Below are positions 23,095-33,300 of a stretch of 64,000 nt of DNA, one piece after another. Position numbers and translations under genes: made by a program. Origin of the DNA: Paramacrobiotus metropolitanus. Taxonomy: Eukaryota; Tardigrada; Eutardigrada; Parachela; Macrobiotidae. Positions within the stretch are counted from its first letter, which is position 1, and each line of letters begins with the position of its first letter. The notes beneath the pieces were generated by a model that searched no databases, was not told where the DNA came from, and was given only the letters and a program-made list of their open reading frames with translations. Location: NCBI RefSeq assembly GCF_019649055.1, contig NW_026570488.1, positions 1 through 64,000 on the forward strand, in the 5' to 3' direction.

Positions 23095-26000
23095 TCATCG
23101 ACCTTGGGCGTTTCCCGGGGAGTTACTCCGAGCCGGCCCATTGTTGGGTGGCGTCGAGTTCAGTGACTGGCGGGGCGGCAACGGTTCTCTGTATGCCGGG
23201 GAACCTTGTTGGTTCCCGCCGCTATTGTTGCGGTTTCCGCCATTCCCCTGGCCGGGCGACCGGTTTCCGTTACCGGGACTACCCGAGCCTCTAGCCTGTT
23301 GGCGTTGGCGCGGCGGCGGCACGATGTCCTTCCAAAAAGGATTGGCCGAGCCAACCGGGCCATTCGTCGAGTATCGGCGGTACCAGTCGTCGTACCACCG
23401 GAGGTTCGGATTGTCGTTCGAGCCATATATGCAGCGCGACTCGTCATGGTTATTAAACATGCAGTGCCTGCACCTGAAGGTCTTGTCCTTCGTCCACTGG
23501 AAGAAGGCCGCCTCCATTTTGTCGACATATGTTGTCCCTTGCCGAGCACTTTGTTGTGCCTGGGGAGGTCGGTTCCCTTGCTGGTTGCCGCCTCCGCCGC
23601 GGTTAGGGAAGTTCCCACGGCCGCGATTCCCGCCGCCGCGTCCTCTACCGCGACCGTAGCCTCCGCCGCCGTATCCTTGTGGAGGATACTGTCCGTAAGC
23701 GGAGTATCCCTGGTTGGAGTTCTGTCCGTAACCAAAACCTGTGTTGCTTTGGTTACCGCCCGAGCTATAACCTGGGCCGCCGTAGTTGTTAACGGGGGCT
23801 CCAGCTCCAGGTACTGGGGGATTCGGATTTGCTGCCGTCACGCCTGCCCAAGTCTGTTGCTGGACTGGTGCTTGTTGCACCGGTGGCGTCGGAGCCGGAC
23901 TTAGTTGTCCGTACTGTGCCGTCGGGGTTTGATATAACGGCATCATGTGTGGCTGATACGCAGTCTGTTGTGGTATCGCCGGAGGTGGAGTCGGAACAGG
24001 TGCAGGTGTTGCTGCCCGGACTCTAGCGTAGTCGCTGTCACGCGATTTCCGCACCTCGTACATTTCTTTGCCGTTAACGAAGTCCCGTAGGTAGTCACGG
24101 AACTCGATCGGCGTTGCCGGCATCCTGATTTCCAGGGCCTCCCGCAGTTTGGGTTTGTGGATGTTTTCCCTGAGATGATATAGTATCATCTGATCGGTGA
24201 CGGTGGGGACTTGAGACTTCATGAACATCATCGCGTCGTAGTATTGTTCCGGCGTTTCTTCGCCGAAACGGAATATCCGTTTATTGATTCGCGATATCAT
24301 GTTCACCTCCTTGTTCTTGTCCGCAAATCGCTGCTCGAATTTGGTCAGCCATAGGTTGACTGGCCATCCGCCGATTGGTTCTCCAGCGGCTTCGAGGGTG
24401 TGCCAATGTTCCGCTTGGCCATCTAGTTGGGCTACCAAGTCGGACATGAAAGTCTGATCGTCTTCGTACCATTGTTGGGCTTGACGATACAGGCTTCGAA
24501 TCTGCTTGAGCCACTCGTGAAGTTTAGTGTGGTCGCCATCAAACGGCGGTAAAGGTTGCCGACGTCCGTGGGTCATTGCGCGGATCAGAGCAACATGTGC
24601 TGGGTCCTGTCCGAGGGGAATCGGGGGTGCCACCGGCGCAACTTGTTGTGCTACCGGGGCGGGTGGCGGGTTGGTATATGGCATGTGACCTTGTTGGTCT
24701 TCGTACGCCTCCTGTTGGTAGGCTTCATCATGCTGACCGTCGTATCCGTCCTGTTGCGGATACCGAGCCTGAGCCTGGTCTGCGTGACGAGGCTGATGCG
24801 GCTGCCCTCCGTACTGTTGTGGAGGGGGCGCTCGATTTTGTCTCGGCGCCTGCGGATAGAATCCGCTTGGCTGGTCGTAGACTCTTCCGTACCGGTCGGG
24901 CTGTGTTCCCTGAGCCGGCATCCGACCTTGTGTAGGTCGGTTCGGAGGCCTCCGGCCTTGTTGGTCGGAGCTGTCTTCTCCGTTTCTTCCGTCCTGCTGC
25001 TGGTCAGCCATGTTGAATGACCGAGCTCGCCCGCGTTCAGGGTCGAACTGCGGGTTCTCTCGGAGCAAGTTCGGGTTGGAGTTCGTCCGTGGTGGGCGGT
25101 ATGCCTCCATGCCAGGTCTTGGTGGTTGAATCGGGAGGCGTTCGGTATCGGTTGTCCGGTCTCCTCTGGCATTGGGTACTGGCGCGTACGTTATTGTGCG
25201 CGTCGCGTACGAGGTGCTAGTATATGCACCGGCCGACGTCGTTGTCGCCACGTTCGTCGTTGGCACTCGTGGTGCCGCAGTCGACGTATTATGTTCCGGT
25301 TCCGGGGGGCTCGGTACTGCTGGTGGTTGTGGGATTGTTCCCACACTCGGGTCGGTTGTTACGACTCCGACGAAGTAGGAGGTGTTGTTCTCCTTTTTCG
25401 GCATTTCCTGGGTCGGGTTGATTCCCCACAGGATGTCACTAATTGTTCGTGACGGCTGTTGATCCTGTGCCATGGACGTTCGGTATGAGGGAGGTTCTAC
25501 CCGGCTTTGTTCCCGGTGTGGGGAAAGTTCGACCTGGCTTTGTTCCAGGTGTTTCTTTTCCTCCCTCAGACACCTTGTTTCGATGTCCATTTCGTCCATC
25601 TCCCTCATCATTTCTGTGAGGTTACGGGCTGCTTGTTCGCCGAATTCATACAGCTCGGCTTCGCGAGCCTCCAGGTAAAGAATGCGGCTGTGTTGCGCCT
25701 CGTTTACCTTTTGGGCCTCGTTCAGGTTATATTCCAGTTGGGCCCGGAGTTTCTGTTCCTCCTTGAAGACTTTATTCAGTCCGTGGACCTGGTCGGCTAG
25801 CTGGGCGTTTGCTTCCACCAGGTCGACATCGGCTGTCCTTTGGTTAGAAAAGTCCATGTCCCGAGCGTTCGCATCGATGAACCGGCGTCCCATTCTGGTG
25901 AAGAGAAGTTCGATTTCCGACTCGAGCTCATCGACTCTATGTGTCAGGCGGTTGATCTCGTCGTCGGCCTTCTTCAATTCCACCACGTATCTATCGACTT

Positions 26001-27610
26001 CGTCTCGATAGACCCCGGCTTCTTCGTTGGCCGTATTGAGTTGCTGATGGAACGCTCCGGCTGCTTGTTCCGACTCGACCAATGCAGTTTGCACGTCGGC
26101 CAATTCCTTTTTGGCCTCGTCAAGGGCTTTATGCGCCTCGTCGAGCTCGCGTTCCGTTTTGTAGGCTGCTGCTATTGACCGCTCCAATCTACCGTTGAGT
26201 ACGGCGATTTCGTCGACTTCGTGTCGACACGGTTGATCGGTACGCTTCAGTACGGCGTTGAGCCGATCAATTTCCCGTTGTTGGATGGCAATGCCTTTGT
26301 TGGCATCTGCCATATCGCGCTCCCACTTCCTTCGTTCAAGTTTGTGGGTGTCCGCCGAGTTGCGGAGTGACCCTTCCGTTGAGTTTACAATTTGGTCTGC
26401 CAAAGCGATCTGTGTGATCAGCTTACGGCATCTCGCACGGAGTAGGTCGACGTCTTCGATCTTTTCGGGCGGTGTTGCCGCGATCCACTTCTTGGCCGTA
26501 TATTCGAGTGCACTGGCTTGGTATGTGAGGTCGTCCTCAATGGACTTCACCGGTGTTGTGAAGAAACCGTCCGCACTATTCGGTCTTGACACTTTTGTTG
26601 TGTCGAAGACTTCGTCATTCGGTGTCGGGGTTCTCTCGCTACCAAGTTCGCCAGGTTCGAACATCAACGGTGACGGTCGGATCTGCAGGTCGGCAGGTCG
26701 ACTTTGTGTCGCCTTGATCGACTTCGCCGTTTGTTGGGCTTCAGTTACTCGAGTCGACTCGCTTCCAGTTGGCGAAAGTCGGCTCAACGGTGAAATTACC
26801 CGTTCGTTAGGTGCCGGTATGCTGGTCGGCGATCCAGCTGGGTGAGGGCCGCTTCGTGGCGGAACCTCGGAATCTTCTGTTCCGGTCGGTAGTTTAGTCG
26901 GCTGGACGGCCGCATCCGACTTTGTGTCGGTTGGTTGCCGTTCCAGGCTAGTCGGTTGTTTGTTGCCGACTTCCTTTTTTGCGACCTCCGAGGTCGGCAT
27001 CTGTTGACCGTCCTTCAAGGTCGGTGAAATCCTTCCGACCTGTGTGGTCGGTTGGACTTTGCCAACTTCTGATGTCAGTTTTCCCATTCCAACCAGGTCG
27101 GTTGTTCGACCTCTGGGGCTACTGGTAGGTCGGCCTTCTGTTGGTCGACTTCCCTACTCGGAGATTTTCGCTCGGCCTGTGTGGTCGGCGATTTCCGTCC
27201 GACTTGGTTAGTCGGTATATCCATGTTGGGCGAGGTCGGCTTCGGCACTTCTTCCGTCCTGTTGGGTGATTGCCGTCCGAGCTCGGTGACTTTGGTGGCC
27301 GATACCGAGTCTTGAGCTCTGTGTGAGCTCGACTCCTGGTTGGCATGAGACAATGTGGTCTCAGCTTGCAGCTGTTCCACATCCCCCCCAGTCGGGTGGG
27401 ACGGGGCTGCCACGTCAGCTTGGGTGTCCAGGAATGTTTTATCCCTGGCGTCCTCAAAACTGTCGTCCGAGGTCGGATTCGAGTCAGCAAGGAGGATTGG
27501 CTCGTTGCGCCTTTCCCTTGCCTCAGCCGACTTGGTCGAGTCGGTGGAGGACGGCTGACTTTTGTCCTGACCGGCGTACCGGAGTGAGTACTTCCCGGTC
27601 GTGTTCGCAC
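23095..27610 (-). CDS. gag: gag-like region of the LTR element
   Basis: The main block (23095-27087) is long for a Gag. It has a Pro/Thr-rich N-terminal part, a central Glu/Lys-rich coiled-coil stretch, a Gln/Pro/Tyr-rich linker, and a capsid-like helical part that includes WYEDDQTFMSDLVAQL and LWLTKFEQRF. Near the C-terminus are a glycine/arginine-rich tract and a CX2CX4HX4C zinc knuckle (CRHCMFNNHDESRC). A further short open block lies just upstream to about 27610. The product would form the virus-like particle and bind element RNA. Several in-frame hairpins translate into short peptides such as PTTQVG and RPTQGR. Confidence 0.8.
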
Positions 27611-27613
27611 GCC

Positions 27614-29522
27614 GCGAGTAGTCCTTGTTGAACTTCTTGGCGTATTCGTTTTATCGGGAGTTCGACATTGTTGTCGACTCAGGTCGGCTCTGACGGAGCC
27701 TTATAGGGTTTTATCAGTAAAAAGGAGAAAGTCGAAAAATCTTCTGCGTGAAGGTTGTTCGGTTAAAGCAGGAACGTCTTTTTGTTCAGGAACTTCCGAG
27801 GGTCAGGAACGTCCGATGAGATGTTGTTATTGTTGTTGATGTGTCTGTTAGTGACTCAGTACACAGGGTGTTAATATACAGTACAATGGTACAGTGCAGT
27901 ACGTAATAGTAGTACGGTGTAGTACAATGGAAGCCAAAATTGTCTTACATTCGGTCCGGGGCCGAATGACCAATAAAAATAAATGGCCAGGACCAAATGA
28001 CCAATAACAAGAATACGAACACTTGTTCCTGGCGCATTTCCTAACGAAAACCATCAAGCGATATCTCAAACGAAAGACAAAAAAATTTCAAGAATTTCAA
28101 TACCTAACGGGTCATCCTTTATAAGATCTAAGAGAAAATCGAGCGATTTTAGTTTGTCGTAGACAAAGCACACGATTTCTGTGTGAAAACTGAAACCAAA
28201 CCGCGGATGCAAATCCTATGCTATGTCTACGAGAAACTTTAGATGCCTCGATTATCTCTTAGATCTTATAAAAAACAACTTGTTTGGTATCAAAATTTTT
28301 AAAATTTAATCCTTATTCGTTTGAGATATCGGTCGATGGTTTTCGTTGGGAAATGCGCAAGGTGCAAGTGTAAATGTCAGCAGGCCGATGGCCAGTCAAA
28401 AATTTGGCTGTTTGGTACAGAAAAGTGCTTGGTTGCGCGCGTTTTGTGATTACAATGATGATTACAATTTAAGACAATTTTGGCGTCCATTGTACGTCCT
28501 ATGTTACTGTGCTGACCAGTGTGACGTAACAGGTTAAGTGGTCTTGCACTTCTGCCTACGTCACAGAGTGCGAGCCGCGTGCAAAAATTTACAAAAAACG
28601 ATGAATCACGCTATGGGAACTTTCCCCTGCACGCTGATTGGCTGCCTCTTAAGTACTGATAAGCGGTCGTTATGACGTCACAAGGAAGTTCGAGAATTTT
28701 CGCGCTATTTCCCGCGAGAAAAACAAATTATTTTAGGTCGGCTAGAAAGTTTATCTAGTCGGATTTTGAAATTTTTAACCGTTAGAAGTTAGTTTTGTTA
28801 ATTACGAAAATTTTCTGGTGGTCGAAACACCGTTAGAAATCAGAAATAAGAGAATTTCCGACCTGTTGCCGGTTAGCCTTTGTCTAACTGTCTAGACAGG
28901 GTTCGTTGACCTAGCAGGTCGGTTCTCGACCAAAAGCAAAATTCCGAGTCGGTTTCTCCGTCGAAAATCACTTTTTAACCGTTAAAAATTTTAGATTTAC
29001 GGATAGAAGTAGTTTGCTACCGTTAGAAAATGAAATGCCGACCTAGTTTCGGCTAAAATCGACCTATAACCGTGACTTTACCAGTGTCGGTGTCGGTGTC
29101 GGTTCCGGTCGATTTCTCCGTCCGAGGTCGGAAATCCGTCGTTTCCGAGCTGAATCCGCGAGTAAAGTTGCGGGTCGCTGTTCAAAGCAAAGGTCCCCGT
29201 ATTATTGGATTAATCCTGTCGCGCTGCAGACTCTCGTTCGAGTCTGGTCCGTCAGTTGAGGGAAGAGAAATTCCGTACGTTCGGGAAATGAGATTCCGCT
29301 CTTCAATGTGGAAGAGACCAAGGAACTGTGCTCACCAGCTGGGCAAGAATCACTTCAGTGATCCTCGTTTTCCTCAGCTGTAAGACGATGCGATCAATCC
29401 GATCAAAGTCAAGGGCAGAGATTGCTTCAGCAATCTATCTGACAGTGACTTTCAGGTTCTTCACGAGTTCTCCGTAATTTGAGCCTTCACCGTCTCCTCA
29501 AAGATTCCGTGGGAAAGAAAAC
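27614..29522 (-). other. Long leader region of the LTR element
   Basis: There is no convincing coding. The region is rich in GTCGG/CCGAC words and hairpins with loops GTTCT and TTCA, for example at 28917-28931, 29349-29362 and 29419-29436. It contains a separate fold-back insertion at about 27900-28520. Confidence 0.6.
27900..28520. mobile_element. Fold-back (MITE-like) element nested in the LTR element leader
   Basis: Long imperfect terminal inverted repeats face each other. The outer word GCCAAAATTGTCTTA near 27935 is matched in reverse near 28470-28485. The inner words AACGAAAACCATC and GATATCTCAAACGAA near 28045-28075 are matched in reverse near 28318-28345, and TTATAAGATCTAAGAGA near 28120 is matched near 28255. 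The centre has no ORF, so it is non-autonomous. The outer ends are approximate. Confidence 0.65.
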
Positions 29523-29540
29523 CAGACGATCTGCTTACCA
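29523..29540 (-). other. Putative primer-binding site of the LTR element
   Basis: The first bases inside the 5' LTR on the element strand read TGGTAAGCAGATCG. A TGG start right at the LTR edge is usual for priming by a tRNA 3' CCA end. The tRNA was not identified. Confidence 0.55.
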
Positions 29541-29980
29541 TGTAACAGGCAAGCGCGAGGAGATCACGAGTGATGCTTTATTGTACAAATAAAGGAACAA
29601 TGCTGCGTAATAGCAGGGAATGCGAGAACAAAGCACTGATGGCTAAACAAGCAAGTGATTGCTAGAAAAGCTCTTGAGCGTTCGCCAAGGCGTGAAAGAA
29701 GCAACTGGCGGCAAGCACGTGCTGTGTGCCATCAGCTGTGTGATGATGCGCAGACTGGACTCAATCCAACGCGAGCGTATGAACGCTGAGTCATACTGCG
29801 AGAGAGGAACGAGAGAGCAAGTGTGGCTCAGTGTATGCGCTGCGTATATCCGCTTCAGCGGATATGAGTGCAGTGCAGCAGCACACGTACGTACAGCGAG
29901 AGAGGCGATAACGGCAAGCATGAGTGCAAGTACGTCCAGTGTGGACCGTACGCACCAGGCGCAGTCGTACGCCTCTGACA
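29541..29980 (-). repeat. 5' LTR of the element
   Basis: About 440 bp, almost identical to 12039-12477. It contains an 8-bp stem hairpin with loop TTCA. The flanking target duplication ACAC lies at 29981-29984. Confidence 0.95.
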
Positions 29981-31569
29981 ACACCATCGATCGGCCTGCT
30001 GAGCGAGCACGTTGTACTCGTATATGGAGACGCGAATAATCTGGATCGATGGCCGAGTACAGTACAGTAATTAATTAATCCCACATCATTCCTCGCTTCC
30101 ATGATGACACAGTCATCGTGTTATCGATCGATTGTACAATACGAGTATACAGCCACAGTACGCAGTACGACGGTACTCCCTTCAGTGATTCGCTGCTGCC
30201 TGTATTCTGGTGCGCATGTCAAGTATACTTTACACGTATACTTACCTCTGTCTTTCCCTTCGCCTTGAAATTAATTTGCGCTGCTTTGGACTAGTACCCA
30301 AGCCGTCTGTCGCCGAGAGATGTGTTTTTGTACCGATTGGACGTCAATTCGTCAGAATCTGCTTTATTTTGATCCACTTTTACTTAAGTAACGTCGATTT
30401 ATAGATCGGAGAATCGTTGTGAAGAAGCTGGAACTATATTCGTGATGCAGTTTGTCTCCACGCACGTTACAGCCGTCATTCGTAATTTCGTGCACGGCAA
30501 CCCAACATGGAGTGGAGACACTAGCTAGTCATGATTGTGTATGGTGTACTTACTGATTTCAGTGATGCTTTATCGGCCGTTGCCGCTCGTTTCTTAATCA
30601 ATGTTATAGTTGGTTAATCTTGTCATTTTTGGCAGTCTTCCCAAACTGGCATTGCCGCTGACAGCCTGCTGGTGTCGAACGGCGACCCAGGATGAAATAA
30701 TTTGAAGGGTCTTGCCTTACCGTTCCCTTCGCTTGAAGTAGCGGGGTTTTTTCTTTGGCTGTCGTTGCCAACCGCGAAAGAAAACGCCGCTACTGGAAGC
30801 GAGAAAGGATGCCCCGGCAACAACGCGGCAGCAGTGAACGTTTTTGTCCGCAAATCATCTGGCAGTACTTGAGGGATGGAGCCTTGGGAGTGCTGTCTTT
30901 TCGGGTTTGTTATTTGTACGAAACGAATAAATACAAATCTCCACGTAACCACAAACAGCTTAATCGCAAATAGACTAGCCAAATATTTTGTTCAAAGGAA
31001 TACCAGCGATAGTACAAGGCATTTAAGTGCCCCAATGTGAACCGTTAAGTTAGCGAGTGCCGGAATTTCAGCACATCTTTTACAGTGCTTTCGCGTTTAT
31101 CTGAAAGGGCGCTTAAATAGTAACTCACCGTGTTCATTACGCATTGTGTGAATTCCTAAAATCGCTGTACGCAGCCGTAGTGATGCTTTGTCTAGGTACG
31201 TAGTACGTACTGCTTACTAGTTACTAGTACTACTACAAGGCAACCCCCGTCCTGCAAGTTATGTTTGGAAGTTTTCTATCAATTAAGCCAGGCATCCGGG
31301 CCCATACAGAGATATAGCCAGTGGCAACCAGAATTTTCCAGCAGTTTCTTAGGTTTCTATAACCAGTGGCCACCTAAGACTTGTCAATAGCTATAGGAAG
31401 TATGTATAAGGACTTTTATAATACGTCAATCAATGTTTATATTTTATATAGATATTACTGTACGAGTACCGTTTCAAAAACACAATGTATCGACTGGAAG
31501 TCTCGCGTAAGAGAGACACACTGCACTTCACTACCGGGGCACAGTTACTTGTTGTTGTTTACAATCATA
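29981..31569. other. Diverged duplicate of the LRR upstream region, then gene-free DNA
   Basis: The first 35 bp (ACACCATCGATCGGCCTGCT...) match about 3495-3520. About 30150-30235 matches 4300-4380, including GGTGCGCATGTCAAGTATAC with one change. The rest up to 31569 shows no supported gene and no recognisable LRR coding exon. Confidence 0.55.
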
Positions 31570-31855
31570 TTATTTTCCTAAACAAGTGCGATCCAACTCA
31601 TCGAGCGTCTCAATGACGGCCGGCGTTGCGGACCACGCCGGCTTCTTGCGAATCGGCCGCATGGCGGACGTCATCGGCAGTGGACCCTTCGTCAACCTTC
31701 TCTGTCTCCACTGGGATTCGATCTTTGCGTGCCCTCCCAGCACACTGTAGAGCGCGTGTACTGTACCCAAAAGGCACATTAAGACATGTGAACCCTAACC
31801 AGGTTCATTGCCGAAACTACCGCCACCGGCTAACGTCGGCTTGAGGCGCTGGCTG
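31570..31855 (-). CDS. Possible last two exons of an unidentified gene
   Basis: Exon 31570-31760 reads VHALYSVLGGHAKIESQW...RPIRKKPAWSATPAVI...LDRTCLGK and ends in TAA. A preceding exon (31800 to about 31855, ending GGGSFGNEP before a GTTAGG donor) joins it in phase across a 39-bp gap, which is short for an intron. The composition looks coding, but no family is recognised and no upstream exons were found. It may be a gene relic. Confidence 0.35.
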
Positions 31856-32239
31856 GCATTGGGTGGAACGGGACGAAATACCGGTTACAGGCTTTCGCAG
31901 TCGACGGCAGCCATTAGCGCTGCGAGCCTTCATTCCCCTACCCAATATGTTTTTGTCTCATACCGCCCGATTCTGTATACAGCCTGCCTGATGTTTATGG
32001 CCTTCAATTCTGTGTTAAAGTATTACAGCCAAGTTGACAATAATAAGCATCAGAGAAGTTGGCATCAGTATTCTGTGATATGTACATCCGAATTGTTGCC
32101 GTTAAGACCGCGAATGTCTACACGTTGTGAATCCTCGTACTCGTCCGGATGTTGCGGGTATTTCGGTTTTTTTTTTGTATGTGCTATCAGAATTCAAGTA
32201 AGTTAAAACACCCCGTAAACAGAAGAACTGTAAAATGTT

Positions 32240-32530
32240 GTTAACGTACAGATTAAGGAAAATAGCCCGGTGCATAGCGTCCAAAACGGTATACATGCAC
32301 TAAAACTTTCGCTTGCGCGCACTCCAGATCACTTTTTTGAATACTTTATGTTATTCTAAAGCTAAATGATTTGTTTACATTGTTCTGGAAACCGTTTGCG
32401 CGCGCAACGTTCGGTTGCCGAGATATGGCGAACTAAAACGTACGAAAAGTTTAAATGCATTGTCGTGTACCAAAAGTCTGGTTATTACCCGATAATAATC
32501 GATATTCTTGTAACTTTGCTGCAAAAGACA
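32240..32530 (-). repeat. Dispersed repeat family, copy B
   Basis: Reverse-complement match to 8590-8870. It shares GCGCGCGCAACGTTCGGTTG-type sequence, GAGATATGGCGAACTAAA and TTTAAATGCATTGTCGTG. Confidence 0.7.
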
Positions 32531-32879
32531 CATGATAAGACAATTTTTGCGTCAGAGAATTGGTATCGAGATTCAGAGAGGAAATGCAGTATCAGTCTCG
32601 GTACTTTTAGTGACCTGGTTGAGAAGGAAGATGTGTATTTTGCCTTTAAATTAGCTGAACGGCAATGATGTCAATGATTGTTTTTCTTGTTACTTTTGTA
32701 ATACGCGATGTATACTTGCAATAAAATTGACCTTTGTAATAAGGTCGAACGTGAACCAGTACTAGTATCAGATTCGCAGCATTTTTTTCCGATTTTAAAA
32801 TGAATTTCAAGAATTTTAAAATTCATTTTAAAATTATGGGAAAGTGTTGTGAACCTGGAATTGGTTCACTTGCGACCTT

Positions 32880-33040
32880 ATGGCCTTGTGTCTTTTGCAG
32901 CAAAGTATCAAGAAGATCGGGTAATAACCAGTAGCGCGAAAGTGAACTTTTCGCGCAGGTACACGAATTTGGTACCAATCCGTACCATGTACCGGGCCAT
33001 TTCCCTTAAACTTTCTGCCCATTTTGTTTCACCATATCTC
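32880..33040 (+). repeat. Dispersed repeat family, copy C
   Basis: It contains TTTTGCAGCAAAGTATCAAG, GGTACCAATCCGTACC, CGGGCCATTTCCCTTAA and ATATCTCGGCAAC in the same order as copy A. It is inverted relative to copy B, 350 bp away. Confidence 0.65.
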
Positions 33041-33049
33041 GGCAACAAA

Positions 33050-33300
33050 CGTGTTGCTCTTGTTTTGTGCTGTTGACGGTTGCACTGTTTTTTCATTAAC
33101 GGTCTGCTTGTTTGTCGTTGCCGGCCGGTGATCTGATAAAGTACTGTCCTTAGTTGACTGCGCAAATTATTTTCACTGGCTTAATTTGGTCTTGGGCCAA
33201 TCGCTGTGGATAATAATTTACAGTTATAATTACAGTTTTTTGCGATAATGTTTCCATGTGATCTGCTGTTTTTGTTGTGCGAATCGAAAACCAAGAAATT
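33050..33300 (+). repeat. Second copy of the LRR gene 3' UTR
   Basis: The words GTTTTGTGCTGTTG, GCCGGTGATCTGAT, GACTGCGC, AATCGCTGTGGA, CAGTTAT and GTGATCTGCTGTTTTTGTT appear in the same order as at 7530-7764. No LRR coding sequence precedes it. Confidence 0.75.

Larger units (their letters stand above)
12039..29980 (-). mobile_element. Ty3/gypsy-type LTR retroelement, about 17.9 kb
   Basis: Two direct LTRs of about 440 bp bound the element, each with TG...CA ends as read on the element strand, and the 4-bp sequence ACAC flanks both sides. The element runs on the - strand, so its 5' LTR is at the high-coordinate end. Parts in order are a long leader, a gag-like region, a protease region, reverse transcriptase with RNase H, an extra long ORF and a long 3' region. 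The LTRs differ at about two positions, so insertion is recent. The coding part is divided over several blocks, so it looks nearly whole but broken at a few places. No integrase-like block was recognised, although the RT is typical of Ty3/gypsy. The element is very large for its class and is full of small hairpins. Confidence 0.93.

Noticed and set aside
15396-27631. Many medium-length + strand open frames across the LTR element
   Set aside because: They are antisense shadows of the element's own coding regions and have no family features.
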